64,000 nt of DNA from JAAXKN01 sp036261625 (GCA_036261625.1 DATAKL010000058.1:62001-126000); one strand, 5' to 3'; numbered from the stretch's first letter, positions 1 to 7,772 are shown. Notes: generated by a model from the sequence alone, not told the origin. Program-made: numbers and translations.

Positions 1-1
1 T

Positions 2-226
2 TGCCTCTGCATAGACGGACTGGAAAAAGATAGGTTTACTGATGCCGTGAGAGAAAACCTCTACATGATAATCAATAAGGCCTACTTTGAGGCCAGCCGT
101 ATAATAATAACAACAAACCTTTCAATGGATGCCTTCAGGGACTTAGATGAAAGGATTTTTTCAAGACTTAACGAAATGTCAATAATCTTACCCTTTAGTT
201 GGGATGATTACAGATTAAAAAAATAA
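2..226 (+). CDS. DnaC/IstB-like AAA+ helicase loader, C-terminal part (5' truncated)
   Basis: The reading frame is open from base 2 to a TAA at 224-226 and enters from outside the window. The 74 visible residues look like the end of a DnaC/DnaA-type AAA+ ATPase: a Walker B-like start (CIDGL), a sensor-1 strand (IIITTNLS) and an arginine-finger segment (DERIFSRL) followed by a short C-terminal strand. Such proteins load the replicative helicase or, as IstB, assist transposition. No transposase is nearby and replication genes (SSB, clamp) follow, so a phage helicase loader is the better inference. The N-terminal domain and Walker A cannot be checked here. Confidence 0.7.
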   Translation, partial: CLCIDGLEKDRFTDAVRENLYMIINKAYFEASRIIITTNLSMDAFRDLDERIFSRLNEMSIILPFSWDDYRLKK

Positions 227-247
227 TTACAGGAGGACACTTACAAT

Positions 248-544
248 ATGGGAAGAAGAATGTCAAAACCCAAAAACCTGAGAAAGCCAAAAGAAAAGAA
301 AAACCGCACGAAGTTCGGGAAGTTTAACGTTTCCCTGGGAGCCAAGACACCCAAAGGGGAGCTGCATACGACAAGGATAATAACGAAAGAACACAGTATT
401 TATCCATTCCTTTTCAACGAGGACGGGACCAGGAAAGAGCCCGTGAAGGCGGAAATTCCGGCACAGGCAGACCTGCAGGAAGCCGAGGAAATAAAAGAAG
501 TTACAGAAGAAAAAATTCCTAAAAATATTTCTGATAACGCTTGA
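248..544 (+). CDS. Small basic protein with acidic tail, unknown function
   Basis: 98 aa. A strong AGGAGG at 231-236 precedes the ATG at 248; an in-frame ATG at 260 is an alternative start. The first third is very rich in Lys and Arg, and the C-terminal third is acidic (AEEIKEVTEEK). Such a charge split is compatible with nucleic-acid binding, but no family is recognised. It lies directly after the helicase-loader-like gene. The stop codon overlaps the TTGACA of the next promoter. Confidence 0.6.
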   Translation: MGRRMSKPKNLRKPKEKKNRTKFGKFNVSLGAKTPKGELHTTRIITKEHSIYPFLFNEDGTRKEPVKAEIPAQADLQEAEEIKEVTEEKIPKNISDNA

Positions 545-600
545 CATAATCAAAATAATGTATTAGGTTGTATTACCTAATAACAGGGGATATTAGACAA
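541..600 (+). promoter_or_regulatory. Promoter plus GGC-type inverted repeat upstream of the 602 gene
   Basis: TTGACA at 541-546 is followed 17 bases later by TAGGTT, a spacing fitting a -35/-10 type promoter. Downstream, 572-588 reads ATTACCTAATAACAGGG and continues into GATATTAGACAATA, an imperfect inverted repeat (CTAATA/TATTAG) with a G-rich centre. Nearly the same two-part sequence recurs at 19190-19250 upstream of another gene. Assignment as a promoter is inferred from the repetition and the position. Confidence 0.55.
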
Positions 601-601
601 T

Positions 602-982
602 ATGAAAACGAAAATTAAGGTTAAGGCAGTAATTTCTGAGGCTGCCCTTGAAGCGAACCGGAAGCTGAAAGAAGCCAACGAAGAGATGAAAAAGAAGGTG
701 AATGACCTTGTTAAAAACCTGCACGTTAAGGCCGAGGGGATAGTTAAGGAAATATGCCTTGCAAGGGGCATAAACATTTATGAAATGAGCTCAGAGGAAA
801 TACAGAAACGCTTTGAGCACAGGTATTATGAGGACGTGCTTACCCATAAAGCTACTATGTTAAATTCCGAGATCCTGTTAGACGGCAAAGTTATTCTGAA
901 AATTATTACCGAACCGAGCCCTGAGACAGGTAAATGGAGCGCGAAATTCATTCACGGGGAGGAATTAAGCAATGCCGAATAA
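602..982 (+). CDS. Hypothetical protein with N-terminal coiled coil
   Basis: 126 aa. Residues about 12-45 are a charged heptad-like helix (EANRKLKEANEEMKKK region). The rest is a compact mixed alpha/beta segment ending in a beta-rich stretch. No family is recognised. It is the first gene after the repeated promoter element at 541-600 and overlaps the next gene by 11 bases, so it leads a co-transcribed unit. Confidence 0.6.
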   Translation: MKTKIKVKAVISEAALEANRKLKEANEEMKKKVNDLVKNLHVKAEGIVKEICLARGINIYEMSSEEIQKRFEHRYYEDVLTHKATMLNSEILLDGKVILKIITEPSPETGKWSAKFIHGEELSNAE

Positions 983-1298
983 CTATACTGACCAACCATC
1001 ATTATTTGACCAGCCCAGGCCAGTAGTAAATACATCACTGGTAAACAAAATAGAGAGTTTCCACAGTAAGGAAGTACAGCTGAAGCGCGGCACCCAGAAG
1101 GAGCAGATATTCAGGGCCCTATGCGGCCTGAGACTGGCAAGCCACAGGGAGCTCAGCGAGGCTACCGGAATACCCAGGCACCTTGTCCCCGACAGGGTAA
1201 AAATTCTGATAAAAGATAATTTAGTTGAGGAATTCGGGGAAAAACTGGACCCACTTACTCATAAAACAGTAACCACTTACAGAGTAAAGACGAATTAA
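972..1298 (+). CDS. Winged-helix DNA-binding protein with a clamp-binding-like peptide
   Basis: 108 aa, start supported by GGGGAGG at about 956-962 and an 11-base overlap with the upstream gene. Residues about 40-105 form a winged helix: a helix after GTQKEQIFRAL, a recognition-helix region (SHRELSEATGIPRHLVPDRVK) and a beta wing (KTVTTYRVK). The N-terminal tail contains Q-P-S-L-F at residues 8-12, matching the QxxLF-type peptide that binds bacterial sliding clamps; this phage encodes a clamp at 19449. A role in replication or in regulation of early genes is inference. Confidence 0.6.
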   Translation: MPNNYTDQPSLFDQPRPVVNTSLVNKIESFHSKEVQLKRGTQKEQIFRALCGLRLASHRELSEATGIPRHLVPDRVKILIKDNLVEEFGEKLDPLTHKTVTTYRVKTN

Positions 1299-1320
1299 CA
1301 AAAAGGGAGATAAACAGAAA

Positions 1321-2085
1321 GTGAAAGAGAAACCTATCCTTTTTTCTACAGAAATGGTGAAAGCTATCCTCGAAGGCCGTAAGAGCCAGACAAGACGGAT
1401 AGTGAAATGGAGACCTCTCACAAAAGGCCAATTACTTAACCCAAACTTTTCAGGGATGGAAGTGGGTTATGAATTTACAGGCGTACCTTCAAGCGGCTTT
1501 GTCCTTTACAGTAAAAGTGGTTCATGTTGGGAGCAGAAAACAAAAGCAGAAAAGAAATACATGATTGGGGACCGCCTCTGGGTGAGGGAGAGCTTTTGGA
1601 TTGTTGACTGTCCCCTGAGCTTACCAGTTTACCTTTATGAGGAAGAATTTCAGCAGTACCAAAATGAAGATTGGTATAACAACCGCCCCACGGAGTTCTG
1701 GCAGAGCCGCATCTGGATTGGGAAAGAGAAATATGGGCATAAACCTTCTATTTTCCTTCCTAAAGTTATTTCCCGTATCTGGCTGGAAGTAACCAATGTA
1801 AAGGTTGAAAGGCTTCAGGAGATAATGACAAGGGATATTCTCAAAGAAGGCTATCAAAGTCAGCCTATTACGGAATATGTTAAGCCTGAATATCTCGAGC
1901 ACATTCAGAACTTACCCGAAGAAAAGAGAGCTTTTGCATTTCGCATGCTACCGAAAGATGCCTTTAATGAAGATTACCCAACTCCAAAACAATGGTATCG
2001 GGATCTCTGGGAAAAGATAAACGGCAAAGGCTCCTGGGAGAGTAACCCCTGGGTGTGGGTGGTTGAGTTCAGGAGGGTGAAGTAA
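1321..2085 (+). CDS. ASCH/PUA-like phage protein
   Basis: 254 aa, GTG start with GGGAGA upstream. The N-terminus (KPILFSTEMVKAILEGRKSQ then TRRIVK) and a later GDRLWVRE motif are hallmarks of a widespread phage protein with an ASCH/PUA-like beta barrel. These folds usually bind RNA or modified bases; the precise role in phages is not established. The length is usual for the family. It sits in a run of small early genes, with an SD-containing junction (2072-2090) to the next gene. Confidence 0.6.
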   Translation: MKEKPILFSTEMVKAILEGRKSQTRRIVKWRPLTKGQLLNPNFSGMEVGYEFTGVPSSGFVLYSKSGSCWEQKTKAEKKYMIGDRLWVRESFWIVDCPLSLPVYLYEEEFQQYQNEDWYNNRPTEFWQSRIWIGKEKYGHKPSIFLPKVISRIWLEVTNVKVERLQEIMTRDILKEGYQSQPITEYVKPEYLEHIQNLPEEKRAFAFRMLPKDAFNEDYPTPKQWYRDLWEKINGKGSWESNPWVWVVEFRRVK

Positions 2086-2086
2086 G

Positions 2087-2545
2087 ATGAATATTAAAAA
2101 CTACTCCACTACTGTACCGATAGAAAAATCAGTCCAGAACATTGAAAAGCTGCTTGTGGAAGCCGGGGCCGTTAATATCAGCAAGGCTTACAATGAATCG
2201 AGGGATGTTGAGGCGTTGACATTCCAGCTAATGATAGAACAGAAGCCGGTTTTCTTTAAGCTGGAGGTTACTAAATACAATGCAAATGCAATTTTCAATA
2301 TCATAACCAAAGGCAGAAGGCTTAATAAAGCTCAGTTTGAAAGTAATTTTGCCCAGGCCAAACGAATAGCATGGAAACTGCTGCATGAAGAACTGCATAT
2401 CCAATTGACAAGAATCCATCTTCAGCAGGTGGAAGCATTAAGAATATTCCTTCCCTATGTATGCGATCCCATGACGGGAGTAACATTATACCAAAAATTA
2501 AAAGAGGGAAGTTTCAAGTTATTGACGGAGGGTGAAGTAAGATGA
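2087..2545 (+). CDS. Conserved phage hypothetical protein
   Basis: 152 aa with AGGAGG upstream. The layout is an N-terminal helix, a beta sheet around residues 40-75 and two long helices; it resembles small phage proteins that contain a central 'KRIAWKLLHEEL' helix. No catalytic motif is seen. The last bases (2527-2545) are identical to the 19-base junction that ends the preceding gene, and the stop overlaps the start of the next gene (ATGA). Confidence 0.5.
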   Translation: MNIKNYSTTVPIEKSVQNIEKLLVEAGAVNISKAYNESRDVEALTFQLMIEQKPVFFKLEVTKYNANAIFNIITKGRRLNKAQFESNFAQAKRIAWKLLHEELHIQLTRIHLQQVEALRIFLPYVCDPMTGVTLYQKLKEGSFKLLTEGEVR

Positions 2546-2790
2546 AAAAGAAAATGCCGAAAGATCCAATGTTAGATTTGGTATTGACATTCCTGGTTGT
2601 ATTCCTTCTGAGCTGGATAGAGGGAAAGAATGTAACCTGGGTGAATGTAGGAGTAACAGTAATTGTCTGGTTCCTATTTGAGATTGTAACCCTTCTGGAT
2701 GCTTTAGTAAAGGCAATTAAGGACAAGAAAGCGAACATAATTTATTCCGACAACGTTACGCTGATGAATACTAAGGAGGAAGAGGCATGA
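2542..2790 (+). CDS. Small protein with two membrane helices
   Basis: 82 aa. Two hydrophobic segments are visible: residues about 10-26 (LVLTFLVVFLLSW) and 31-50 (VNVGVTVIVWFLFEIVTLL), followed by a Lys-rich stretch and an acidic end (KEEEA). The N-terminus is positively charged, so both ends may face the cytoplasm. It overlaps both neighbours by 4 bases. A holin-like or superinfection role cannot be told apart from the sequence alone. Confidence 0.55.
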   Translation: MKKKMPKDPMLDLVLTFLVVFLLSWIEGKNVTWVNVGVTVIVWFLFEIVTLLDALVKAIKDKKANIIYSDNVTLMNTKEEEA

Positions 2791-3056
2791 GAGAAAATTG
2801 TAGCGATTTTAATAAATATCCCCACCGGATCTTTGCAAATGCATTACTCCACGAAGGGAAGATAATAGACTGGAAAACAGGCAGCACAAGGTGGGAGCTT
2901 CTCAGTTATAATCCAAAGGTATCGCTCCGCACAAAGTCCTTTGTGGTAAAAAACGATAAAGAGCACAGCAGGGTATTCAATAAGGATTCCGAAAAGTTCT
3001 ACCGCAAGTTTCCTATTCATCCAAATTTTAAGGGATTTATGCCGTATGAAAACTGA
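2787..3056 (+). CDS. Hypothetical protein
   Basis: 89 aa, starting with a 4-base ATGA overlap with the upstream membrane gene and overlapping the next gene by 11 bases. It is basic and aromatic-rich with no recognisable motif. Tight packing within the operon is the main support for it being real. Confidence 0.5.
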   Translation: MRENCSDFNKYPHRIFANALLHEGKIIDWKTGSTRWELLSYNPKVSLRTKSFVVKNDKEHSRVFNKDSEKFYRKFPIHPNFKGFMPYEN

Positions 3057-3360
3057 CTGGACCAAACCCGTAGCAATTACAAACCCTTTTCCTGTAAAAG
3101 TAACGGGAATTCACCTTCCTCCGAAGGAGGATATACCGGAGGAATTCTTAAAACATCATAACCCCTATACTGCGCTGGCTTCAAAAATATTCTTTGGAAT
3201 GGCATCCGTTGACAATCTGGTATTCAGGGAGGGAATTGACAGAAAAATGGCTATTCAGCAGATTTTATACTGCCTGAATTCCTTTGAACCCAAGCATGAG
3301 TATAAGGAGGCGGGAGTTGGGTTTCTGTTAAGTTTATGGACAATACAGAAGGATAAATAA
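3046..3360 (+). CDS. Hypothetical protein
   Basis: 104 aa. A short N-terminal beta region with many prolines (KPVAITNPFPVKV) is followed by a helical C-terminal half. There is an 11-base overlap with the previous gene, and one base separates its stop from the start of the DUF5131 gene. No family is recognised. Confidence 0.5.
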   Translation: MKTDWTKPVAITNPFPVKVTGIHLPPKEDIPEEFLKHHNPYTALASKIFFGMASVDNLVFREGIDRKMAIQQILYCLNSFEPKHEYKEAGVGFLLSLWTIQKDK

Positions 3361-3361
3361 A

Positions 3362-4303
3362 ATGGCAAAAATAAGGCTTAATAAATCTGCTATTCCCTAC
3401 GTGGATTACAGTTGGGGAGTAGTTGACGGGTGTACTAAAAAATCCGAGGCTTGTGCTAATTGCTACGCAGAGGCTATAGCGAACCGGTTCTGGAAGGACA
3501 GACCTTTCAGCCAGGTAATGACACACCCCGAGCGCCTGCTTGCTCCGATTAACACGAAAAAGCCAGGGAGGGTTTTTGTAGCTCCAATGGGGGACCTGTT
3601 TCACGAGAAGATCCCTTTCGACTTCATAGATCAGGTTTTTGCAGTAATGGCATTATGTCCGCAGCATACTTTTCTGATCCTTACCAAAAGACCCAAACGA
3701 ATGCTGGAATATTACAACAGCGAATTTAGGGAGGCCCTAATTGAAGGAGCCATGCAAAAGATATTAAGCGAAATTCACGGGCGCAAGGAATGGATTAGCG
3801 AAGAGTCATTTTTCTTTAGGGATCTTGAAAACTTATGGGTAGGAACAACGGTTGAGAACCAGAAAAGGGCAGACGAAAGAATTTCGGACCTCCTGAAGGT
3901 GTCGGCAGCAATACATTTTATTTCAGGCGAACCCTTACTGGGAGAAATGGATATTGAACAGTATCTATACCCCGCTTGTCCTGTTTGTGGTAATACTGAT
4001 TTGAGAAGAAGCTCTTTAGGTCCTGATTATTTTGCGTGCGACGGAGATTGTGATTGCACGGCCTATGAGAATGAAGAAATGAGGCCAAAGCTTAATTTAG
4101 TGATTATTGGCTGTGAATCTGGCCCTGGGAAAAGGGAAACGGACATCGTGGACGTAATAAACCTCATTTATCAATGTGAAAAAGCCGGGACCAAGGTATA
4201 TGTGAAGCAGTTGGACATTGACGGGAAGATAGTTGAGCTGCCAGCAATAGACGGGAAAATTTATAACCAGCTCCCGGAACCAATAACAAATAAGGAGTTT
4301 TAA
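3362..4303 (+). CDS. DUF5131 (phage Gp37/Gp68) family protein
   Basis: 313 aa. The N-terminus has the family signature GCTKKSEACANCYAE with cysteines at 24, 31 and 34, followed by the conserved APMGDLFHE and LTKRP segments and a GESGPGKR-like element near the end. The cysteine spacing suggests a metal or Fe-S site; the family is common in phages and is often described as radical-SAM-like, but its reaction is unknown. An insertion around residues 203-230 carries four extra cysteines (CPVC, then CDGDCDC), resembling a zinc ribbon not present in the shortest family members. Confidence 0.75.
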   Translation: MAKIRLNKSAIPYVDYSWGVVDGCTKKSEACANCYAEAIANRFWKDRPFSQVMTHPERLLAPINTKKPGRVFVAPMGDLFHEKIPFDFIDQVFAVMALCPQHTFLILTKRPKRMLEYYNSEFREALIEGAMQKILSEIHGRKEWISEESFFFRDLENLWVGTTVENQKRADERISDLLKVSAAIHFISGEPLLGEMDIEQYLYPACPVCGNTDLRRSSLGPDYFACDGDCDCTAYENEEMRPKLNLVIIGCESGPGKRETDIVDVINLIYQCEKAGTKVYVKQLDIDGKIVELPAIDGKIYNQLPEPITNKEF

Positions 4304-4308
4304 ATTCA

Positions 4309-4884
4309 ATGACATGGATCCAAACTTACACCGGCAAAAAATTCAACGTCTTTGATCCAGATTCCGATTCAATCTGTATTGAGGATATAGCACACTCTTT
4401 AAGCCTCCAGTGCAGATTCAACGGGCATTGCAAAGAGTTCTACTCGGTAGCTGAGCATTGCGTCAGAATGGTTAACGAAGCACATAGAGTTTACAAGGAG
4501 TATACTCCCCAGTTGGGCTTCATGCTATTACTTCACGACGCTTCAGAGGCCTACCTTTGTGATATTCCAAGACCCATAAAACACAGTGAGGAATTTGAAA
4601 GGTACAGAATCCTTGAAGGCAACCTTGAAATGATTATCTACGGCAAATTCGGCCTAAGCATAAACCATATTCTTGAAAATAGAAGTATAGTAAACCATTA
4701 CGATAATAGAATTCTCGTAACCGAGGCGAGAGACCTGCTTAGTAAACCTCCGGAAGATTGGCAAATTGTGAAAGAATATCAACCGTTTGCTGGAATTATA
4801 GATCCAGTTGCCCCAGTAATCGCGGAAAAAGCTTACCTCCAGATGTTCGAACATTTACAAAAGTTAATTTCGGGGGCAGAATGA
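4309..4884 (+). CDS. HD-domain phosphohydrolase (YfbR-like)
   Basis: 191 aa. Metal-binding residues of an HD hydrolase are visible: H50 (VAEHC), H76-D77 (LLLHDASEAYLCD) with E80, and a later Asp in the 'YDNRILVTEA' helix. The phrase DIPRPIK is typical of phage and YfbR-type nucleotidases that dephosphorylate deoxynucleoside monophosphates. Substrate assignment is inference; nucleotide-pool control fits the MazG-like gene at 21097. Its stop overlaps the next gene by 4 bases. Confidence 0.75.
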   Translation: MTWIQTYTGKKFNVFDPDSDSICIEDIAHSLSLQCRFNGHCKEFYSVAEHCVRMVNEAHRVYKEYTPQLGFMLLLHDASEAYLCDIPRPIKHSEEFERYRILEGNLEMIIYGKFGLSINHILENRSIVNHYDNRILVTEARDLLSKPPEDWQIVKEYQPFAGIIDPVAPVIAEKAYLQMFEHLQKLISGAE

Positions 4885-5120
4885 AAGATAAATTACTGAA
4901 ATTTAATTTCTGGAAATGGCTTATGTTGTTTGCCTATAGGCGTTGCGCGAAACCAACAGACAAGAAGCCAGTGGGAGTCCCTTACAATCGAGATCCTGAG
5001 AATGTATGTCCGGCCTACGAGCCTAGAGAAAAGAAAGGCATAGATTGGGACAATTGCCAGACGGACGGACACTATTTGTGTGAAGAATGTTGTCATAAAC
5101 AATTGCCGGAGAAAAAGTAA
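4881..5120 (+). CDS. Small cysteine-rich protein
   Basis: 79 aa when started at the ATG of the ATGA overlap with the HD gene; an upstream in-frame start at 4758 would lie inside that gene and is less likely. The N-terminus is basic and aromatic. Cysteines at RRC, VCPAY, NCQ and the C-terminal LCEECC suggest a metal-binding site. No family is recognised. Confidence 0.5.
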   Translation: MKDKLLKFNFWKWLMLFAYRRCAKPTDKKPVGVPYNRDPENVCPAYEPREKKGIDWDNCQTDGHYLCEECCHKQLPEKK

Positions 5121-5121
5121 G

Positions 5122-5682
5122 ATGATCGAGAAACTCAAAGAAGCTGTAATGAAAGATTGTAAATGTTTTAATCCAGAGGGTTGCGATAAAGAAAAAAAAT
5201 GTTTCCATGCTTATTGTGATAAATACAAATGGATAATGGATAGGGCTAAGCAATATGCTGATTTTACGGGTAAAACCGTCGAGGAAGTAATTACTGTCTG
5301 GGAATCGAAAAGAAATTACTGGTATATGAATTACTACCAGGAATGTAACCAGCCAGATCTTAGCAAGCACCCTGAAGGAATAAATGTCCTGAAGTATGAG
5401 GACTGGAAAGCCCAGTTAATAGAAAGATTTGGGGAGAACGGAAAGAACTGGAAATTTGTCTGCCCGAGTTGCGGGAATGTTCAGTCACTACAGGACTTCT
5501 TAGATCAGGGGATCAAAGATGGGAATCCTTATTATAACTGCATAGGCAGACACGTAAAAGGAATTGGTTGCAATTATACCCTGGGGGGATTAATAGGCCT
5601 GCATAAAACAGTAGTTGTAAAGGACCTGCAGATATTCCCGGTTTTTGAAATGGCAGAAATAGAAGTTAAAGAGGCAGTATGA
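5122..5682 (+). CDS. VVA0879-like phage zinc-ribbon protein
   Basis: 186 aa from the ATG at 5122, one base after the upstream stop; an earlier in-frame ATG at 5080 would overlap by 41 bases. The C-terminal half has CPSCGNVQSLQDF, then YYNCIGRHVKGIGC and NYTLGGL, the pattern of the VVA0879 phage family, which has paired cysteines and no known function. The N-terminal 40 residues add another cysteine cluster (CKCFNPEGC, KCFHAYC), possibly a second metal site. Confidence 0.6.
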   Translation: MIEKLKEAVMKDCKCFNPEGCDKEKKCFHAYCDKYKWIMDRAKQYADFTGKTVEEVITVWESKRNYWYMNYYQECNQPDLSKHPEGINVLKYEDWKAQLIERFGENGKNWKFVCPSCGNVQSLQDFLDQGIKDGNPYYNCIGRHVKGIGCNYTLGGLIGLHKTVVVKDLQIFPVFEMAEIEVKEAV

Positions 5683-6281
5683 AAGAAAATAAATTATTCT
5701 ACATCATAAGCCTGAAGTGGACGCATAAGGACGACGGGTATCTTACCTTATGGCGAACAAGTGCTCACGGCTATTGCTGGGATAGGGCGCATGCCGGATT
5801 GTTTGAAGAGGAATATATTCAAAAGAATCATAGCGATCCATTGAATTGCGATACAAAGGCGGTACCGAAAGAAATTGTTGATAAGCTATGGGCCCGGGGC
5901 TTTGTTGACGGGAAAATAGAAAATGTACTCCCAAGCAGTAATGTTTGCAGAAAGGCCCTAGGGCTTGATGTTAAGGATTTTCGAAGACTTTACCGCAGCG
6001 AAGGCTGCCCGGACAGGCAATATGTTGAAAGCTTCACGATGCCCGAACTGAAGAAAAACGCCTATGTGGTAATAAAGCGGGAAGATATTGAAAAATATCT
6101 TTTCAAGGAGGACCAGGACAATCTGGAAATTATTCTTCAGGAAATCGCAGACGGACGGGAGGAAGCCAACGTAAAACAGAATGAATATTACGTCTGCAAT
6201 ATGGACGAACCTTATGCCGATAAGGTGCTGAAGATAATTCTTGAAGGTGAGGCAGAGAAAAACAAAAATTCAAATAACTAA
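5679..6281 (+). CDS. Hypothetical protein
   Basis: 200 aa, ATGA overlap with the preceding gene. The first 65 residues are rich in Trp and Tyr; a middle segment (VCRKALGLDVKDFRRLYRSEG) could be a helix-turn-helix-like region, and the C-terminus is acidic. No family is recognised. Confidence 0.45.
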   Translation: MKENKLFYIISLKWTHKDDGYLTLWRTSAHGYCWDRAHAGLFEEEYIQKNHSDPLNCDTKAVPKEIVDKLWARGFVDGKIENVLPSSNVCRKALGLDVKDFRRLYRSEGCPDRQYVESFTMPELKKNAYVVIKREDIEKYLFKEDQDNLEIILQEIADGREEANVKQNEYYVCNMDEPYADKVLKIILEGEAEKNKNSNN

Positions 6282-6298
6282 TTTAGCGGGGCCACAAA

Positions 6299-7081
6299 TT
6301 GAAAATAATAAAATCAAGATCTTTTGCTAACGGCAAAGTTTATGCGTTGAGTACTCAAGATGGTTTTCCAGTGGAGACTACAGATACATTCTTGCCTTTT
6401 TACACCAAGGATTGCATTAACTCAAGGTCCAATGCTTTGGCTAACCAAGATTTGGGGAGTAGAAAAGAAAGATGGATGATCGGGGTTAGTGTTATGAGTG
6501 GTTGCCCGATTGGGTGTAAATTCTGCGCAACAGGTCAATTAAAAAAGTGGAGAAAACTAACTGTCACTGAAATTGTAGAACAAATTAATTTTGTGTTATG
6601 CAATAATCCAAATGAAAACTTTGGCGAAGCAAAAGAACACAAAATAAACTATACAAGAATGGGCGAACCGTTCCTGAATATTGAGGAAGTTAAAAAAACC
6701 ATTGAAGTAATAGATAAAACTTATCCAAATACTCATCATTATGTTTCTACGATTGGAATCAAAGGAAGCGACTTTAGCTGGGTTAAAGACAACATAACAC
6801 TTCAAATAAGTTTGCATTCTCTCAGGGAAGAAAGTAGAAACGATTTAATCCCTCACGGGAACAAAATGACCATTGAGGAATTGGGGCAGATAAGAACGCA
6901 ATCAAACCTGAAAACCACAGTTAACTTAACTTTGGTAGATAAAAGGGACTTCGATATATCACTTTTACAGAAGTATTTCGACCCAAGATATTTTTTCATT
7001 AAACTTTCGCCACTAAACCCAAATTGTATTTCACAAAAGCACCAGTTAAGCGGTGTAATTTCACAAACCAATCAGTTATAA
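6299..7081 (+). CDS. RlmN-like radical SAM enzyme, main part (C-terminal piece encoded separately)
   Basis: 260 aa from a TTG start. The radical SAM cluster motif is C69-P-I-G-C73-K-F-C76. It is followed by RMGEPFLN (the GGE-like SAM-binding region of RlmN), STIGIKG and QISLHSLREESRNDLIP, all in RlmN order. RlmN methylates adenine in 23S rRNA and tRNA using a C-terminal cysteine in an AACGQL motif. That motif is missing here: the frame stops at 7079-7081 and AACGQL appears in another frame at 7093-7215. The gene is visibly richer in AT than its neighbours, suggesting separate acquisition. It could be a frameshifted gene, a programmed frameshift or a two-subunit enzyme. Confidence 0.7.
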   Translation: MKIIKSRSFANGKVYALSTQDGFPVETTDTFLPFYTKDCINSRSNALANQDLGSRKERWMIGVSVMSGCPIGCKFCATGQLKKWRKLTVTEIVEQINFVLCNNPNENFGEAKEHKINYTRMGEPFLNIEEVKKTIEVIDKTYPNTHHYVSTIGIKGSDFSWVKDNITLQISLHSLREESRNDLIPHGNKMTIEELGQIRTQSNLKTTVNLTLVDKRDFDISLLQKYFDPRYFFIKLSPLNPNCISQKHQLSGVISQTNQL

Positions 7082-7092
7082 GGAGAGCACAA

Positions 7093-7215
7093 ATGGAAGC
7101 TATCATGGGTGAGCTAAAGGAGGCGGGATATGATTATGCCGTCGCTATCGCCACAGAAGCCGAAATTACAAATGGCGCTGCCTGTGGGCAGTTGAGCATA
7201 ATTGTTGAATCTTAA
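7093..7215 (+). CDS. RlmN-like C-terminal fragment with the AACGQL cysteine
   Basis: 40 aa from ATG 7093, with AAGGAG at 7080-7085 as a good SD. The peptide continues the RlmN-like helix (MEAIMGELKEAGYD) and ends in NGAACGQLSII, where the cysteine corresponds to the RlmN residue that carries the transferred methyl group. It lies in the -1 frame relative to the main gene and joins it smoothly around 7078. The frame is open upstream to a TTG at 7024. Whether it is translated alone or as a frameshift product is open. Confidence 0.55.
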   Translation: MEAIMGELKEAGYDYAVAIATEAEITNGAACGQLSIIVES

Positions 7216-7238
7216 TTAACAATTAACAATGAGGACAA

Positions 7239-7260
7239 TGCCGGAGGTAACACTCCGGCA
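7239..7260 (+). terminator. Perfect 8-bp hairpin
   Basis: TGCCGGAG (7239-7246) and CTCCGGCA (7253-7260) form a perfect stem around the six-base loop GTAACA. There is no T-tract afterwards, so it may be a terminator, an RNA stabiliser or a processing site between the radical SAM pair and the next gene. Confidence 0.4.
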
Positions 7261-7283
7261 GCTAAAACAAGGGAGGAAAAACA

Positions 7284-7586
7284 ATGATTAAAGTATACGG
7301 TAGTTCTGATGATCTGGTTGAAATTGAAGGGGACATAGTTGAGGAATTTTCCCACTATGGGGACGAGTCCTGTTTACTGGCCTTTGATAATGGGGTTATT
7401 CTGGAGTGCAGGTATGAGGACGACGGAATATGGCGCTTTAGGGTGAAAAGCCAGGGAAACACCACGGTTAACGTAATTCCGCCGGATCTTACCAAAGACG
7501 AGTATTCAGAGACAGTGGTAATTGATGCACCGGTTAAGGTAGTAGCTTTTGGGACCAACGCTCAGTTTTACATAAAGAAGTCATAA
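7284..7586 (+). CDS. Conserved small phage protein
   Basis: 100 aa, with GGGAGG before the ATG. It is acidic and predicted mostly beta (IKVYGSSDDLVEIEGD, then LAFDNGVILECRYEDDGIW). The opening resembles a small beta-barrel protein I associate with many phages, of unknown role. It follows the hairpin at 7239-7260, so it may start a new transcript segment. Confidence 0.5.
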   Translation: MIKVYGSSDDLVEIEGDIVEEFSHYGDESCLLAFDNGVILECRYEDDGIWRFRVKSQGNTTVNVIPPDLTKDEYSETVVIDAPVKVVAFGTNAQFYIKKS

Positions 7587-7607
7587 TAACCAGGGAGATA
7601 AAACAAA

Positions 7608-7772
7608 TTGGAACCGCAACTGATATTCGGAATTGTAATAATATTCCTGATCATTTTGGGCGCCATGATTGCAGGCGTTAAAAACTACCTTCTAATCTGG
7701 TACTTATTGGGAGCTGAGAGTACGGCCTGGTTGCTGAAGGAAGCAAGGAGGAAAATTGCGCGAGGTAATTGA
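7608..7772 (+). CDS. Small single-pass membrane protein
   Basis: 54 aa from a TTG with GGGAGA upstream. Residues 5-24 (LIFGIVIIFLIILGAMIAGV) are a strong membrane helix, followed by an aromatic segment and a basic tail (KEARRKIARGN). It overlaps the following YkgJ-like gene by 17 bases, suggesting coupled translation. The function is unknown. Confidence 0.5.
   Translation: MEPQLIFGIVIIFLIILGAMIAGVKNYLLIWYLLGAESTAWLLKEARRKIARGN

Noticed and set aside
2..226. IstB of an insertion sequence
   Set aside because: No transposase or terminal inverted repeats are visible next to it; replication context favours a helicase loader.
7024..7215. Independent 63-aa gene starting at TTG 7024
   Set aside because: It has no SD there and overlaps the conserved end of the radical SAM gene; ATG 7093 with AAGGAG, or a frameshift, explains the conserved part better.
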